From: Candidatus Physcousia equi
GTDB taxonomy: Bacteria > Bacteroidota > Bacteroidia > Bacteroidales > Bacteroidaceae
Reading direction: 5' to 3'
Length of the DNA stretch: 64,000 bases
NCBI GenBank assembly: GCA_018065005.1
Contig: JAGHUD010000033.1
Location: 1 to 64,000, forward strand
Part shown: piece after piece, positions 54,021 to 61,680 of the stretch
How the letters are laid out: every line of letters begins with the position of its first letter
Position numbering within the stretch: position 1 is the first letter of the stretch
Notes under the pieces: generated by a model
Seen by the model: the letters and a program-made list of their open reading frames with translations, nothing else
Database searches by the model: none
What the model was told of the DNA's origin: nothing
Position numbers and translations under genes: made by a program

Positions 54021-54124
54021 TTTTCTGCTCGAGAAACTGCCAGTTTCTGCTCGAGAAACTTTCGGTTTCTGCAGCGGAAACTTTTGGTTTCTGCAGCAGA
54101 ACTTTTCGGTTTCTGCAGCAGAAC
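54021..54124. repeat. Five-copy array of the GTTTCTGC-N-GCAGAAAC palindromic repeat
   Basis: Copies begin at 54021, 54043, 54065, 54087 and 54109, an exact 22-nt step. The first two carry a CTCGAG centre (GTTTCTGCTCGAGAAAC), the third GCAGCGG, and the last two GCAGCAG with one arm base lost. Linkers are T-rich (TTTCG, TTTTG). Variation within a copy tends to keep the two arms complementary. Confidence 0.93.
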
Positions 54125-54399
54125 TTTTTTCACTGTGCTCAGCCACGCTGTCAGTGCCCGCCCGACACGCTTGTGTCATGGGGCGTGAAATGTCAAAGTT
54201 TTTCCACCTGCCACGGCACCTTTTCTTCTACTCGCGCGCAGTGGAGGGCGCGTGCTGCCATCGGTTGGCCCAGCATCCTCCTCATCCTCCGGGGCTGGCT
54301 GACACAGAAATGCTGCACCAGAGAGGCGAAAGGGGAGGCGGTGCACTTAGGGAAAAAGCGCACAACGGCGGTGGGAATACCATAATTTTTGTTAATTGA

Positions 54400-54432
54400 T
54401 TTGGAACGTCGGATTTTTTGTTGTATGTTTGC
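54400..54432 (+). promoter_or_regulatory. Canonical promoter of manC
   Basis: TTTG (54400-54403), 20 nt, then TATGTTTGC (54424-54432), 31 nt before the start. Confidence 0.87.
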
Positions 54433-54463
54433 AGAAGAAAACAGCAATCAATAACACAACTCC

Positions 54464-55531
54464 ATGACGAACACGTCCATCCATAACTACTGCCTCATCC
54501 TGGCAGGCGGCGTTGGAAGCCGACTCTGGCCGGTGAGTACCGAAGAGCAACCGAAACAATTCATCGACTTCTTTGGCACGGGACGCACACTGCTGCAACA
54601 AACCTACGACCGCTTCCTGCGTTTCATCCCCTCCGACCACATCTACATCTCCACCTCCCGACAGTATCTGACACTCGTGCAGGAGCAACTGCCCAACGTG
54701 CCACGCAACCAGATCATCTGCGAACCCGTGCAGCGAGGCACACTCGCCTCCGTCTCCATGGCTACGCTCATCATCGCTGCCAAGCAGGATGCACAAGCCA
54801 ACATCGTCTGCTCGCCTGCCGACCAGTGGATCACCGACGAGGGGTCCTTCCAGCAAGACGTGCTCGACGGACTGGACTTCGTGCGGCAGAACGACGGACT
54901 GCTCACGGTGGGCTTACGCCCCACACGTCCTGCCACGGAATACGGATACATCCAGCTGGGCAATGAGGTGCAGCCGGGATTCTCGCGCGTGAAATCGTTC
55001 ACCGAAAAGCCGGAGCGCGACTATGCCGAGATTTTTGTGCAGAGCAACGAGTTTCTGTGGAACGTGGGTCTCTTCATCTTCAACGTGCAGGTGATGCTGC
55101 AACAGGTGAAGAAACAGGTGCCTGCCTATGAGGTGGAACTGCCACGCATGATGCAGGAGATGGCGCTCGACTCGAAACACAAGGTGCCCGACTTCTTCAC
55201 CGTGCTGCCCAACCTCAACATCGACTATGGGGTGCTCGAAGGCAACAGCAATGCCTTCGTGCAACAGGCTCACTTCGGATGGGCTGACCTGGGCACATGG
55301 ACGTCGCTACACCTCGGCGAACCACACAGCGAGGAGAACCTCGCACCGCGAACCGAGGCGCACTTCTACGACGCGACGGGCAACATCGTGTGCCTGCCCG
55401 ACGGGCATAAGGCTTTCATCAGTGGGCTCAATGGCTTCGTGGTGGCAGAGCAGAACGGCATCCTCATGATTTGCCCGAAAAACGACCAACAGAAGATGCG
55501 CCGCATGCGCAACGACGCCAAGATGCTTTAG
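54464..55531 (+). CDS. manC: Mannose-1-phosphate guanylyltransferase
   Basis: A 355-residue cytoplasmic nucleotidyltransferase making GDP-mannose from GTP and mannose-1-phosphate for glycans. The nucleotide-binding motif is LAGGVGSRLWPVS (13-25), followed by EQPKQFIDFFG and, further on, FTEKPERD and the conserved EFLWNVGLFIF. It is a single-domain enzyme without the phosphomannose isomerase part of bifunctional relatives. It stands among mannosidase genes but has its own promoter. A 41-residue zinc-ribbon gene converges on it. Confidence 0.95.
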   Translation: MTNTSIHNYCLILAGGVGSRLWPVSTEEQPKQFIDFFGTGRTLLQQTYDRFLRFIPSDHIYISTSRQYLTLVQEQLPNVPRNQIICEPVQRGTLASVSMATLIIAAKQDAQANIVCSPADQWITDEGSFQQDVLDGLDFVRQNDGLLTVGLRPTRPATEYGYIQLGNEVQPGFSRVKSFTEKPERDYAEIFVQSNEFLWNVGLFIFNVQVMLQQVKKQVPAYEVELPRMMQEMALDSKHKVPDFFTVLPNLNIDYGVLEGNSNAFVQQAHFGWADLGTWTSLHLGEPHSEENLAPRTEAHFYDATGNIVCLPDGHKAFISGLNGFVVAEQNGILMICPKNDQQKMRRMRNDAKML

Positions 55532-55574
55532 AAGCTGCCTTGGGCGCTCCTCCATGCTCACCCCCCATTTTGGT

Positions 55575-55700
55575 TTATTCGTCCTCGAAGTCGAAGTGGT
55601 CAAGTTGCTTGCCACACTTCGAGCAGAAGATCTCGTGACGATAGATGGTGCCACCGCAATCGTTGCAGTGATAGGTGCGTGTCTCTTTCTTTTCCTCCAT
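55575..55700 (-). CDS. 41-residue zinc-ribbon protein
   Basis: A short minus-strand frame from ATG 55700 to TAA 55575. The product starts MEEKKETRTYHCNDCGG and has two Cys pairs, CNDC and CSKC, spaced about 12 residues apart, then an acidic tail (HFDFEDE). This is a complete rubredoxin-like or zinc-ribbon knuckle with almost nothing else. Its regular Cys spacing makes chance unlikely. It converges on manC with a 43-nt gap and lies 224 nt upstream of, and divergent from, the GH92 gene. The function is unknown; a nucleic-acid or protein-binding knuckle is possible. Confidence 0.75.
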   Translation of the reverse strand: MEEKKETRTYHCNDCGGTIYRHEIFCSKCGKQLDHFDFEDE

Positions 55701-55864
55701 GGTTGCGTTGTTCTATATATTTTTGATGATGAGTGGGACCCGGCTGCACTTTGCCACATGCTCTGAGGCACAGAGTCGCCGGAAAACAATTCTGCCCACC
55801 GACTTATTTCTCTCACGCAAAAGTATTGAAAATACGCCTAACAGCAAAACAAAATGGCGTTTTT

Positions 55865-55896
55865 TTTGTTTTTTCTCTGAAAAGGACGTAACTTTG
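55865..55896 (+). promoter_or_regulatory. Canonical promoter of the GH92 gene
   Basis: TTTG (55865-55868), 20 nt, then TAACTTTG (55889-55896), 28 nt before the start codon. Confidence 0.88.
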
Positions 55897-55924
55897 TGCG
55901 CCTTATCATCATGTAAACAACCAA

Positions 55925-58084
55925 ATGAAAATGAAAAAATATCTGCTCGCACTGGCGGCGGCTTGCTGCCTCTCCTCGGTGGCGCAAGAGACTGAAAAGA
56001 GCGTGCTGAACGACGTAGACCCCATGATAGGCAGTGCCGACCATGGACACGTCTTCGTGGGCGCACATGTGCCCTTCGGCATGGTCAACGTGGGACCCAC
56101 ACAACTCAAAACAGGATGGGACTGGTGCTCGGGCTACCACTATTCGTGCGACGAAATCGTGGGATTCGCTCACACCCACCTGAGCGGAACGGGGTGCAGC
56201 GACCTGGGCGACATCGCACTCATGCCCAGCTATGGCGAACTAGAACTGTCGCGCGAAGGACTCGCTTCGACCTTCGACCGCAAGACGGAGGTGGTGGCAC
56301 CCGGATACTACGGCGTGCAGCTCGACAGAGGACACATCTCATGCCAACTGACCGCTACAAGGCGAGTGGCTATGCACCGCTACCACTGGCCACACGGCAC
56401 ACGCGACGCACGCATCACCATCGACCTCCTGAACGGCATCGGAGACCGACTCACCGAGGCACGCATGGTGCAGATGGACGACCAGACGGTGGTGGGCTAC
56501 CGCATCAGCCACGGATGGGCGAACGAACAGCACGTCTACTTCTGCATACAATTCAGCCGACCCATGGAGGCTTTCCTCACCGACAGTCTGGACGCACCCT
56601 TCGGACAAGCGCTCTTCCAAGTGGGACAGGAAGACCACATCGAGGTGAAGGTGGCACTCTCGCCCACCAGCGAGGTGAATGCCATCAACAACCTGGCAGC
56701 AGAGATGCCCGAATGGGACTTTGACGAGGTGCGCAAGAAGGCTGCACAAGAGTGGGAACGCGAACTGGGGCGCGTGGAGGCTGACTTCCGCACAGAACAG
56801 GAGCGACGCATCTTCTACACCTCGATGTATCACTTCATGATGGCACCACAGACGTGGAACGACGTGACGGGAGACTACCGAGGAGCGGACTATCGCGTGC
56901 ACCGATCGGCTCCGTTTGAGAACCTCACGACATGGTCGCTGTGGGACACCTACCGAGCTGCACACCCTCTGGCTACAATCATCCTGCCCGACCGACTCAC
57001 CAACTACGCGCAAACGATGCTGCACATCGCACGCCAACGTGGAGAACTGCCCGTGTGGCACCTGCACGGCTGCGAAACCTACTGCATGGTGGGCTGCCCC
57101 GCACTGCCGGTCATGGCTGACCTCATCCTCAAGGGTGTGAAGGGCTTCGACTATGAGGAGGCGTATCGGGCAATGAAGGCGTCGATGCTCAAGCCCAACC
57201 GCGGCAAGCACTACCTCGAATCGTTAGGATATCTGCCCTATGACGGACTGTCGGACGACGGGAAGGAGGGCATCGGCGAGACGGTGGCAAAAAACCTGGA
57301 ATACTTCCTCGCCGAATGGAGTCTGGCGCAAGTGGCTGGACGACTCGGTCACAAGGAGGATAGCGTGCACTTTGCTGCCATAGCACAAAACTACCGCAAA
57401 CTCTTCGACCCTCGTGTGCGCTGCATGCGTGCCCTGTCTAAGGATGGGAAGTTCCGCAGCATTGAGGGCTTCAATCCCGGGCACCAAACGGCTGACTACA
57501 CCGAAGGCAATCCCTGGCAATACACTTGGCTCGTGCCGCACGACGTGGAGGGACTCATCGAGACCTTAGGAGGCAAGCAGGCGTTCACCGCACGATTGGA
57601 CTCGCTCTTCACCGCCGACGGCGACTTGGGCAAGGACGCCAACCCCGACATCAGCGGACTCATCGGACAGTATGCCCACGGCAACGAACCCTCCCACCAC
57701 ACACTCTACCTCTACAACTATGTGGGACAACCCGAAAAGACGCAGCAACTCGTGCGTCGCGTCATGAACGAGCTCTACTCCGACCAGCCTGCCGGACTCT
57801 GCGGCAACGAGGATGTGGGACAGATGTCTGCATGGTATATTCTCTCCGCACTCGGATTCTATCAAGTGGAACCCTGCGGAGGGCGCTATCAGATTGGATC
57901 GCCCATCGTGGAGCGCGCCGTCTTGCACCTCCCCGAAGGCAAGACTTTCACCATCTTGACGCATGGGGGCGACGAGAACAAAACGCTCATCAAGAAGATG
58001 AAACTGAATGGCAAACCCTACACGAAGACCTACCTCGAACACGCCGACATCATGGCGGGAGGCACCTGGGAAGTCTGGTTCTGA
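55925..58084 (+). CDS. GH92 alpha-mannosidase
   Basis: A 719-residue exported protein (signal MKMKKYLLALAAACCLSSVAQ). GH92 signatures are VDPMIGSADHGHVFVGAHVPFGMVNVGPT, GFAHTHLSGTGCSDLGDI, WSLWDTYRAAHPL and, toward the end, GNEDVGQMSAWYILSALGFYQV with the acid residues of the inverting site. The family, calcium dependent, cleaves alpha-1,2, -1,3, -1,4 or -1,6 mannosides. It complements the GH125 enzyme 2.2 kb upstream. The flippase gene follows after 95 nt without a visible terminator. Confidence 0.95.
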   Translation: MKMKKYLLALAAACCLSSVAQETEKSVLNDVDPMIGSADHGHVFVGAHVPFGMVNVGPTQLKTGWDWCSGYHYSCDEIVGFAHTHLSGTGCSDLGDIALMPSYGELELSREGLASTFDRKTEVVAPGYYGVQLDRGHISCQLTATRRVAMHRYHWPHGTRDARITIDLLNGIGDRLTEARMVQMDDQTVVGYRISHGWANEQHVYFCIQFSRPMEAFLTDSLDAPFGQALFQVGQEDHIEVKVALSPTSEVNAINNLAAEMPEWDFDEVRKKAAQEWERELGRVEADFRTEQERRIFYTSMYHFMMAPQTWNDVTGDYRGADYRVHRSAPFENLTTWSLWDTYRAAHPLATIILPDRLTNYAQTMLHIARQRGELPVWHLHGCETYCMVGCPALPVMADLILKGVKGFDYEEAYRAMKASMLKPNRGKHYLESLGYLPYDGLSDDGKEGIGETVAKNLEYFLAEWSLAQVAGRLGHKEDSVHFAAIAQNYRKLFDPRVRCMRALSKDGKFRSIEGFNPGHQTADYTEGNPWQYTWLVPHDVEGLIETLGGKQAFTARLDSLFTADGDLGKDANPDISGLIGQYAHGNEPSHHTLYLYNYVGQPEKTQQLVRRVMNELYSDQPAGLCGNEDVGQMSAWYILSALGFYQVEPCGGRYQIGSPIVERAVLHLPEGKTFTILTHGGDENKTLIKKMKLNGKPYTKTYLEHADIMAGGTWEVWF

Positions 58085-58179
58085 CAACTCGGGCGTAGGC
58101 ATAAGGAGAGCGTGTGTGAACAAAGAAGTTTGAGATAGCAAAGCCTTGCGCTGCTGCTGTCTGTGTGCACTGTTGCGTC

Positions 58180-59637
58180 ATGACAAGCGAATCAACACAT
58201 AACCAACCGAACGACCTCAAGACAAAGACGGCAAGAGGCATCAAATGGGGGTTTCTCAACAACGGGTCGATACAGCTGCTCAGCGCCCTCATCGGCATCG
58301 TGCTGGCAAGAAGGCTCTCGCAGGAAGACTACGGACTGGTGGGGATGCTCGCCATCTTCTCCAGCCTGGCAAGCACCCTCCAGGACAGCGGCTTCTGCAC
58401 GGCGCTGACCAACCGCCCGCAGGTGATCCACCGTGAGTATAACTCTGTCTTTTGGTTCAATGTGGGGATGAGCGTGCTGCTCGTCTCCCTGCTTTGGCTC
58501 TGTGCACCCCTGCTCGTCTCCTTCTTCGACGAACCGCGACTGCTCTGGCTCTCACGTTTCTACTTCGTGGGGCTGCTCTTCAGTTCCTTGGGTGCCGTTC
58601 CGCGTGCCTTGCTCTTTCGCGACATGAGGCAAAAGGAGCTCACCATCATCAGCATCACCGCCATGCTCGTGTCGGGCACCGTGGGTATCGTCATGGCCTA
58701 CTGGGGCATGGCGTATTGGGGCATCGCAGCCCAGTCGGTCGTCTACGTCTTTGTGACCATCGTCATGAGTTGGAAGATGTCGGGGTGGAAACCCTCGCGC
58801 GACATCTCTTTCGAACCCTTCCGCCGCATGATTGGTTTCACGAGCAAGATTCTCGTCACCAACGTCTTCACGCAAATCAACAACAACGTCTTCTCGCTCT
58901 TGCTGGGCAAGTTCTACCGCGCTACGGAAGTGGGCACCTTCAACCAGGCGAACAAATGGAACACCATGGGCACGAACACCATCAGCGGCATGGTGCAGGG
59001 GGTGGCACAGCCCACCTTCGTCAAAGTGGGCAACGACCGCGAGCGCCTCTGCCGCGCCTTCAGCAAGATGCTGCGCTTCACCTGCTTTGTCTGCTTCCCC
59101 CTCATGTTGGGATTGGCACTCATCGCGCCAGAATTTATCGTGGTGCTCATCACCGACAAGTGGTTGCCTTCGGCTGCCCTCATGCGCTGGCTCTGCATCG
59201 GCGGAGCTTTTCTGCCGCTCTCCATGCTCAGCACCGGTCTGCTCCTCTCGCGCGGCAAGAGCAACGTCTACATGTGGAACGTCATAGCGCAGGGCATCAC
59301 CATCCTCCTGACGGTGCTCGCCGTGCGCTGGCTGGGCGGCAGCATCACACAGATGGTCGTTGCCTACGCTGCCATCGTCGCATTCTGGTCTGCCATCTGG
59401 ATGTACTTCATCCACCTCGAAATCGGACTGCGTCTGTGGCAGGCGGTGCGCGACGTCGTTCCCTTCCTCGTCGTGGCACTCGCCGCTATGGCTGCCACCT
59501 ATTTCATCACGCGCTCCATCACTACACCCTGGCTCTTGCTCGCCCTCCGCATCCCCCTTGCCGCCATGATCTACGTCGCTGCCCTTTGGCTCGCTGGCGC
59601 CAAGATTCTCCGCGAGAGCCTCAGCTACTTGAAATAG
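58180..59637 (+). CDS. Polysaccharide flippase (Wzx/MATE-like), second copy in window
   Basis: This 485-residue protein has about 12 membrane spans. The opening TARGIKWGFLNNGSIQLLSALIGIVLARRLSQEDYGLVGMLAIF is typical of lipopolysaccharide-type flippases of the MVF superfamily. It is clearly distinct from the product of 14265-15692. It should move a lipid-linked oligosaccharide across the inner membrane. The start is ATG 58180; the frame extends to a GTG at 58165. It sits between glycosidase genes (GH92 and GH27) with small gaps, an unusual place for an export protein. Confidence 0.88.
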   Translation: MTSESTHNQPNDLKTKTARGIKWGFLNNGSIQLLSALIGIVLARRLSQEDYGLVGMLAIFSSLASTLQDSGFCTALTNRPQVIHREYNSVFWFNVGMSVLLVSLLWLCAPLLVSFFDEPRLLWLSRFYFVGLLFSSLGAVPRALLFRDMRQKELTIISITAMLVSGTVGIVMAYWGMAYWGIAAQSVVYVFVTIVMSWKMSGWKPSRDISFEPFRRMIGFTSKILVTNVFTQINNNVFSLLLGKFYRATEVGTFNQANKWNTMGTNTISGMVQGVAQPTFVKVGNDRERLCRAFSKMLRFTCFVCFPLMLGLALIAPEFIVVLITDKWLPSAALMRWLCIGGAFLPLSMLSTGLLLSRGKSNVYMWNVIAQGITILLTVLAVRWLGGSITQMVVAYAAIVAFWSAIWMYFIHLEIGLRLWQAVRDVVPFLVVALAAMAATYFITRSITTPWLLLALRIPLAAMIYVAALWLAGAKILRESLSYLK

Positions 59638-59696
59638 CACTTGGGGACCTCCCGCTCACCTCGACAACAACAAACAACTCCTAACATCAACTTACT

Positions 59697-61553
59697 ATGA
59701 ACAAGAATCTCTCTTCTCTGCTCTTCGGCTTGCTGTCCCTCCCCCTTTCAGCCGAAGTTCACGACTATTCGCTCTTCAGCGACGGCATGCCGAGCGATGC
59801 CGTCATCATCATCAACGGCAAAGAGTTTCGCGGACTCAATGCCCAAGGCGACCAGTTTGTCAGCCTCGACACACCAGATGAGTCAGACATACAAGTCAAA
59901 GGCGCTGAAGGCTACACCGCCACCATCACCATCGACAACGTCAACCACCAAATCAGTATTCAGTTCGTGCGCACCACTGACGCAGACCAGTTCTCCGCCT
60001 CGCTCACGAAGGCAGAGATGCCCTGCGCCACACAGATGTACGCACTTCCGGGTGCCGAATACCTCCACAAACTCGTCTGCAACGAAGGCGACAGCATCAC
60101 CCACGTCGATTTTGGCGACCTCAACACGCTCTCCTTGCGCAGCGACCGCCTCACAGTGGGCAACAAATATCTCTACGTTCAGGGCACCGCACCCAAGGAG
60201 GAAGGCGAATACGAATACACCGTGCATCTGAAGCGCGGCAACAGCCAACTGGCAACGAAGGTGCGCCTCATGGTGAGCAGCCACCTGCAGTCGCCCACCC
60301 CCATGATGGCATGGCTCACTTGGAACTGGTTCGCACGCAACATCAGCCACGACCGCATGGTCGACATCGCCAAGGGCATGCAGCAGCACGGACTCATCGA
60401 CGCAGGCTTCCGCACCATCGTGCTCGACGACGCTTGGGCGACTCCCACGCAAGACAAGGCTGCCCTCACCCACGACCCCGCAAAGTGGCCCAAGGGCATC
60501 CCCGGACTCAAAGCCGACTTGCAAGCCGTCGACCCCAAACTGCGCTTAGGCATCTACAGCGACGCGGGCAGCATGACCTGCGAAAGCTACCAGCCCGGCT
60601 CCTATCTCTACGAGGCGCAGCACCTTGCGCTCTTCGACTCATGGGGCGTGGACATGCTCAAATACGACTACTGCAACTCGCAGGCCAACACACGCGAGAG
60701 CTACACCCGCATGGGAGACGCCATCGCAGCGCTCAACGCCAAGCGCAAGGCAAACGGCAAGACGCCCTTCGTCTTCAACATCTGCGAATGGGGCAAGACG
60801 CAACCCTGGACATGGGGGGCAGAGGCGGGAGGCAGCAGTTGGCGCTCGACAAGCGACGCACGCGAGGACTGGGTGGGCAGTTCTGCCCTGCCGGGTGTGT
60901 TGGCAGGTGTGGACGAAACGAAACGTCTGTGGATGTATGCCGGAGTGAACCGCTTCAACGATCTCGATATGATGTGCATCGGACTGCACGGACTGGGCGG
61001 TCCGTCCAACCACACCGTCGGGAACCGAAAGAACGGCGGCTACATCGAGACGGCGCTCACTGAGGCACAGGCACGCTCGCAGATGTCGCTCTGGTGCATG
61101 CTCGCCAGTCCTCTCTCGCTCACCTGCGACCTACGTGCCACGCCACATCCCGAAGCAAACGCGGGCGTGGACTTGCCTCAGCCGCTCATCACGCCCAGCG
61201 ACATCGCCACGCTCACCAACCGCCAACTCATTGCGCTCAACCAGGATGCGCTGGGTCAGCAGGCGGAATACATGGAGCAGCTCTCCACTGGCACCGACTA
61301 CAGCGCTACGGGCTATGATGTCTATGTGAAAGACCTCACGGGCGGACGCTTTGCCGTGGCCATCACCAACCGATCCTCAGAAGCCATTCCTTCGGTCACC
61401 CTCCCCTTGGCCGACCTCTACATGCAGCCGGGCAAGCACTATCGCTGCCGCGACCTTTGGACCCAGAAGGAGTGCCGCATCAAGGACCAACTCACCACGG
61501 GCTCCATTGGGGCGTGTGAAACGCGCGTCTTCCTCATCACCCCCCGCCGCTGA
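59697..61553 (+). CDS. GH27 alpha-galactosidase
   Basis: A 618-residue exported enzyme (signal about 1-19). An N-terminal beta domain (about 20-195) precedes the catalytic barrel, which starts at TPMMAWLTWNWF. The nucleophile is Asp324 in MLKYDYCNSQ, and the acid/base is expected at Asp387 in SWRSTSDARED. DDAWATP and GIYSDAGSMTC are further GH27 features. A C-terminal beta sandwich closes the protein. It removes terminal alpha-galactose from oligo- or polysaccharides with retention. It lies 59 nt after the flippase gene, probably on one transcript with GH92. Confidence 0.95.
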   Translation: MNKNLSSLLFGLLSLPLSAEVHDYSLFSDGMPSDAVIIINGKEFRGLNAQGDQFVSLDTPDESDIQVKGAEGYTATITIDNVNHQISIQFVRTTDADQFSASLTKAEMPCATQMYALPGAEYLHKLVCNEGDSITHVDFGDLNTLSLRSDRLTVGNKYLYVQGTAPKEEGEYEYTVHLKRGNSQLATKVRLMVSSHLQSPTPMMAWLTWNWFARNISHDRMVDIAKGMQQHGLIDAGFRTIVLDDAWATPTQDKAALTHDPAKWPKGIPGLKADLQAVDPKLRLGIYSDAGSMTCESYQPGSYLYEAQHLALFDSWGVDMLKYDYCNSQANTRESYTRMGDAIAALNAKRKANGKTPFVFNICEWGKTQPWTWGAEAGGSSWRSTSDAREDWVGSSALPGVLAGVDETKRLWMYAGVNRFNDLDMMCIGLHGLGGPSNHTVGNRKNGGYIETALTEAQARSQMSLWCMLASPLSLTCDLRATPHPEANAGVDLPQPLITPSDIATLTNRQLIALNQDALGQQAEYMEQLSTGTDYSATGYDVYVKDLTGGRFAVAITNRSSEAIPSVTLPLADLYMQPGKHYRCRDLWTQKECRIKDQLTTGSIGACETRVFLITPRR

Positions 61554-61616
61554 CACCCCAAACGCTTCACTCATCGCCCCCCCCACCACGCTGCGTGCGG
61601 AGCGCAACATGCCAAG

Positions 61617-61671
61617 CATAACAAAATTCTCCCCGCTCTTCAACCAAGAGGAGCGGGGAGATTTTGTTATG
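61617..61671. terminator. Long bidirectional terminator hairpin between GH27 and the GH-D gene
   Basis: Arms 61617-61638 and 61651-61671 pair along about 21 bp with a single bulged T, GC-rich at the loop side (CTCCCCGCTC) and A/T-rich at the base. It lies between converging genes. Confidence 0.9.
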
Positions 61672-61680
61672 TGCGACAGT

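Larger units (their letters stand above)
53699..54463. other. Gene-free region between GH125 and manC
   Basis: A 765-nt gap. It holds the GH125 terminator (53847-53901), a five-copy palindromic repeat array (54021-54124) and the manC promoter (54400-54432). Open frames here (for example 53801-54385) cross the hairpin and the repeats, have no family signature and are not called. Confidence 0.75.

Noticed and set aside
54021-54124. CRISPR array
   Set aside because: The 22-nt units are contiguous with only about 5-nt T-rich linkers, so there are no unique spacers, and no cas genes are present.
53801-54385. 194-codon + strand frame between GH125 and manC
   Set aside because: It crosses the GH125 terminator and the five-copy repeat, is Ser/Phe/Cys rich and lacks domains.
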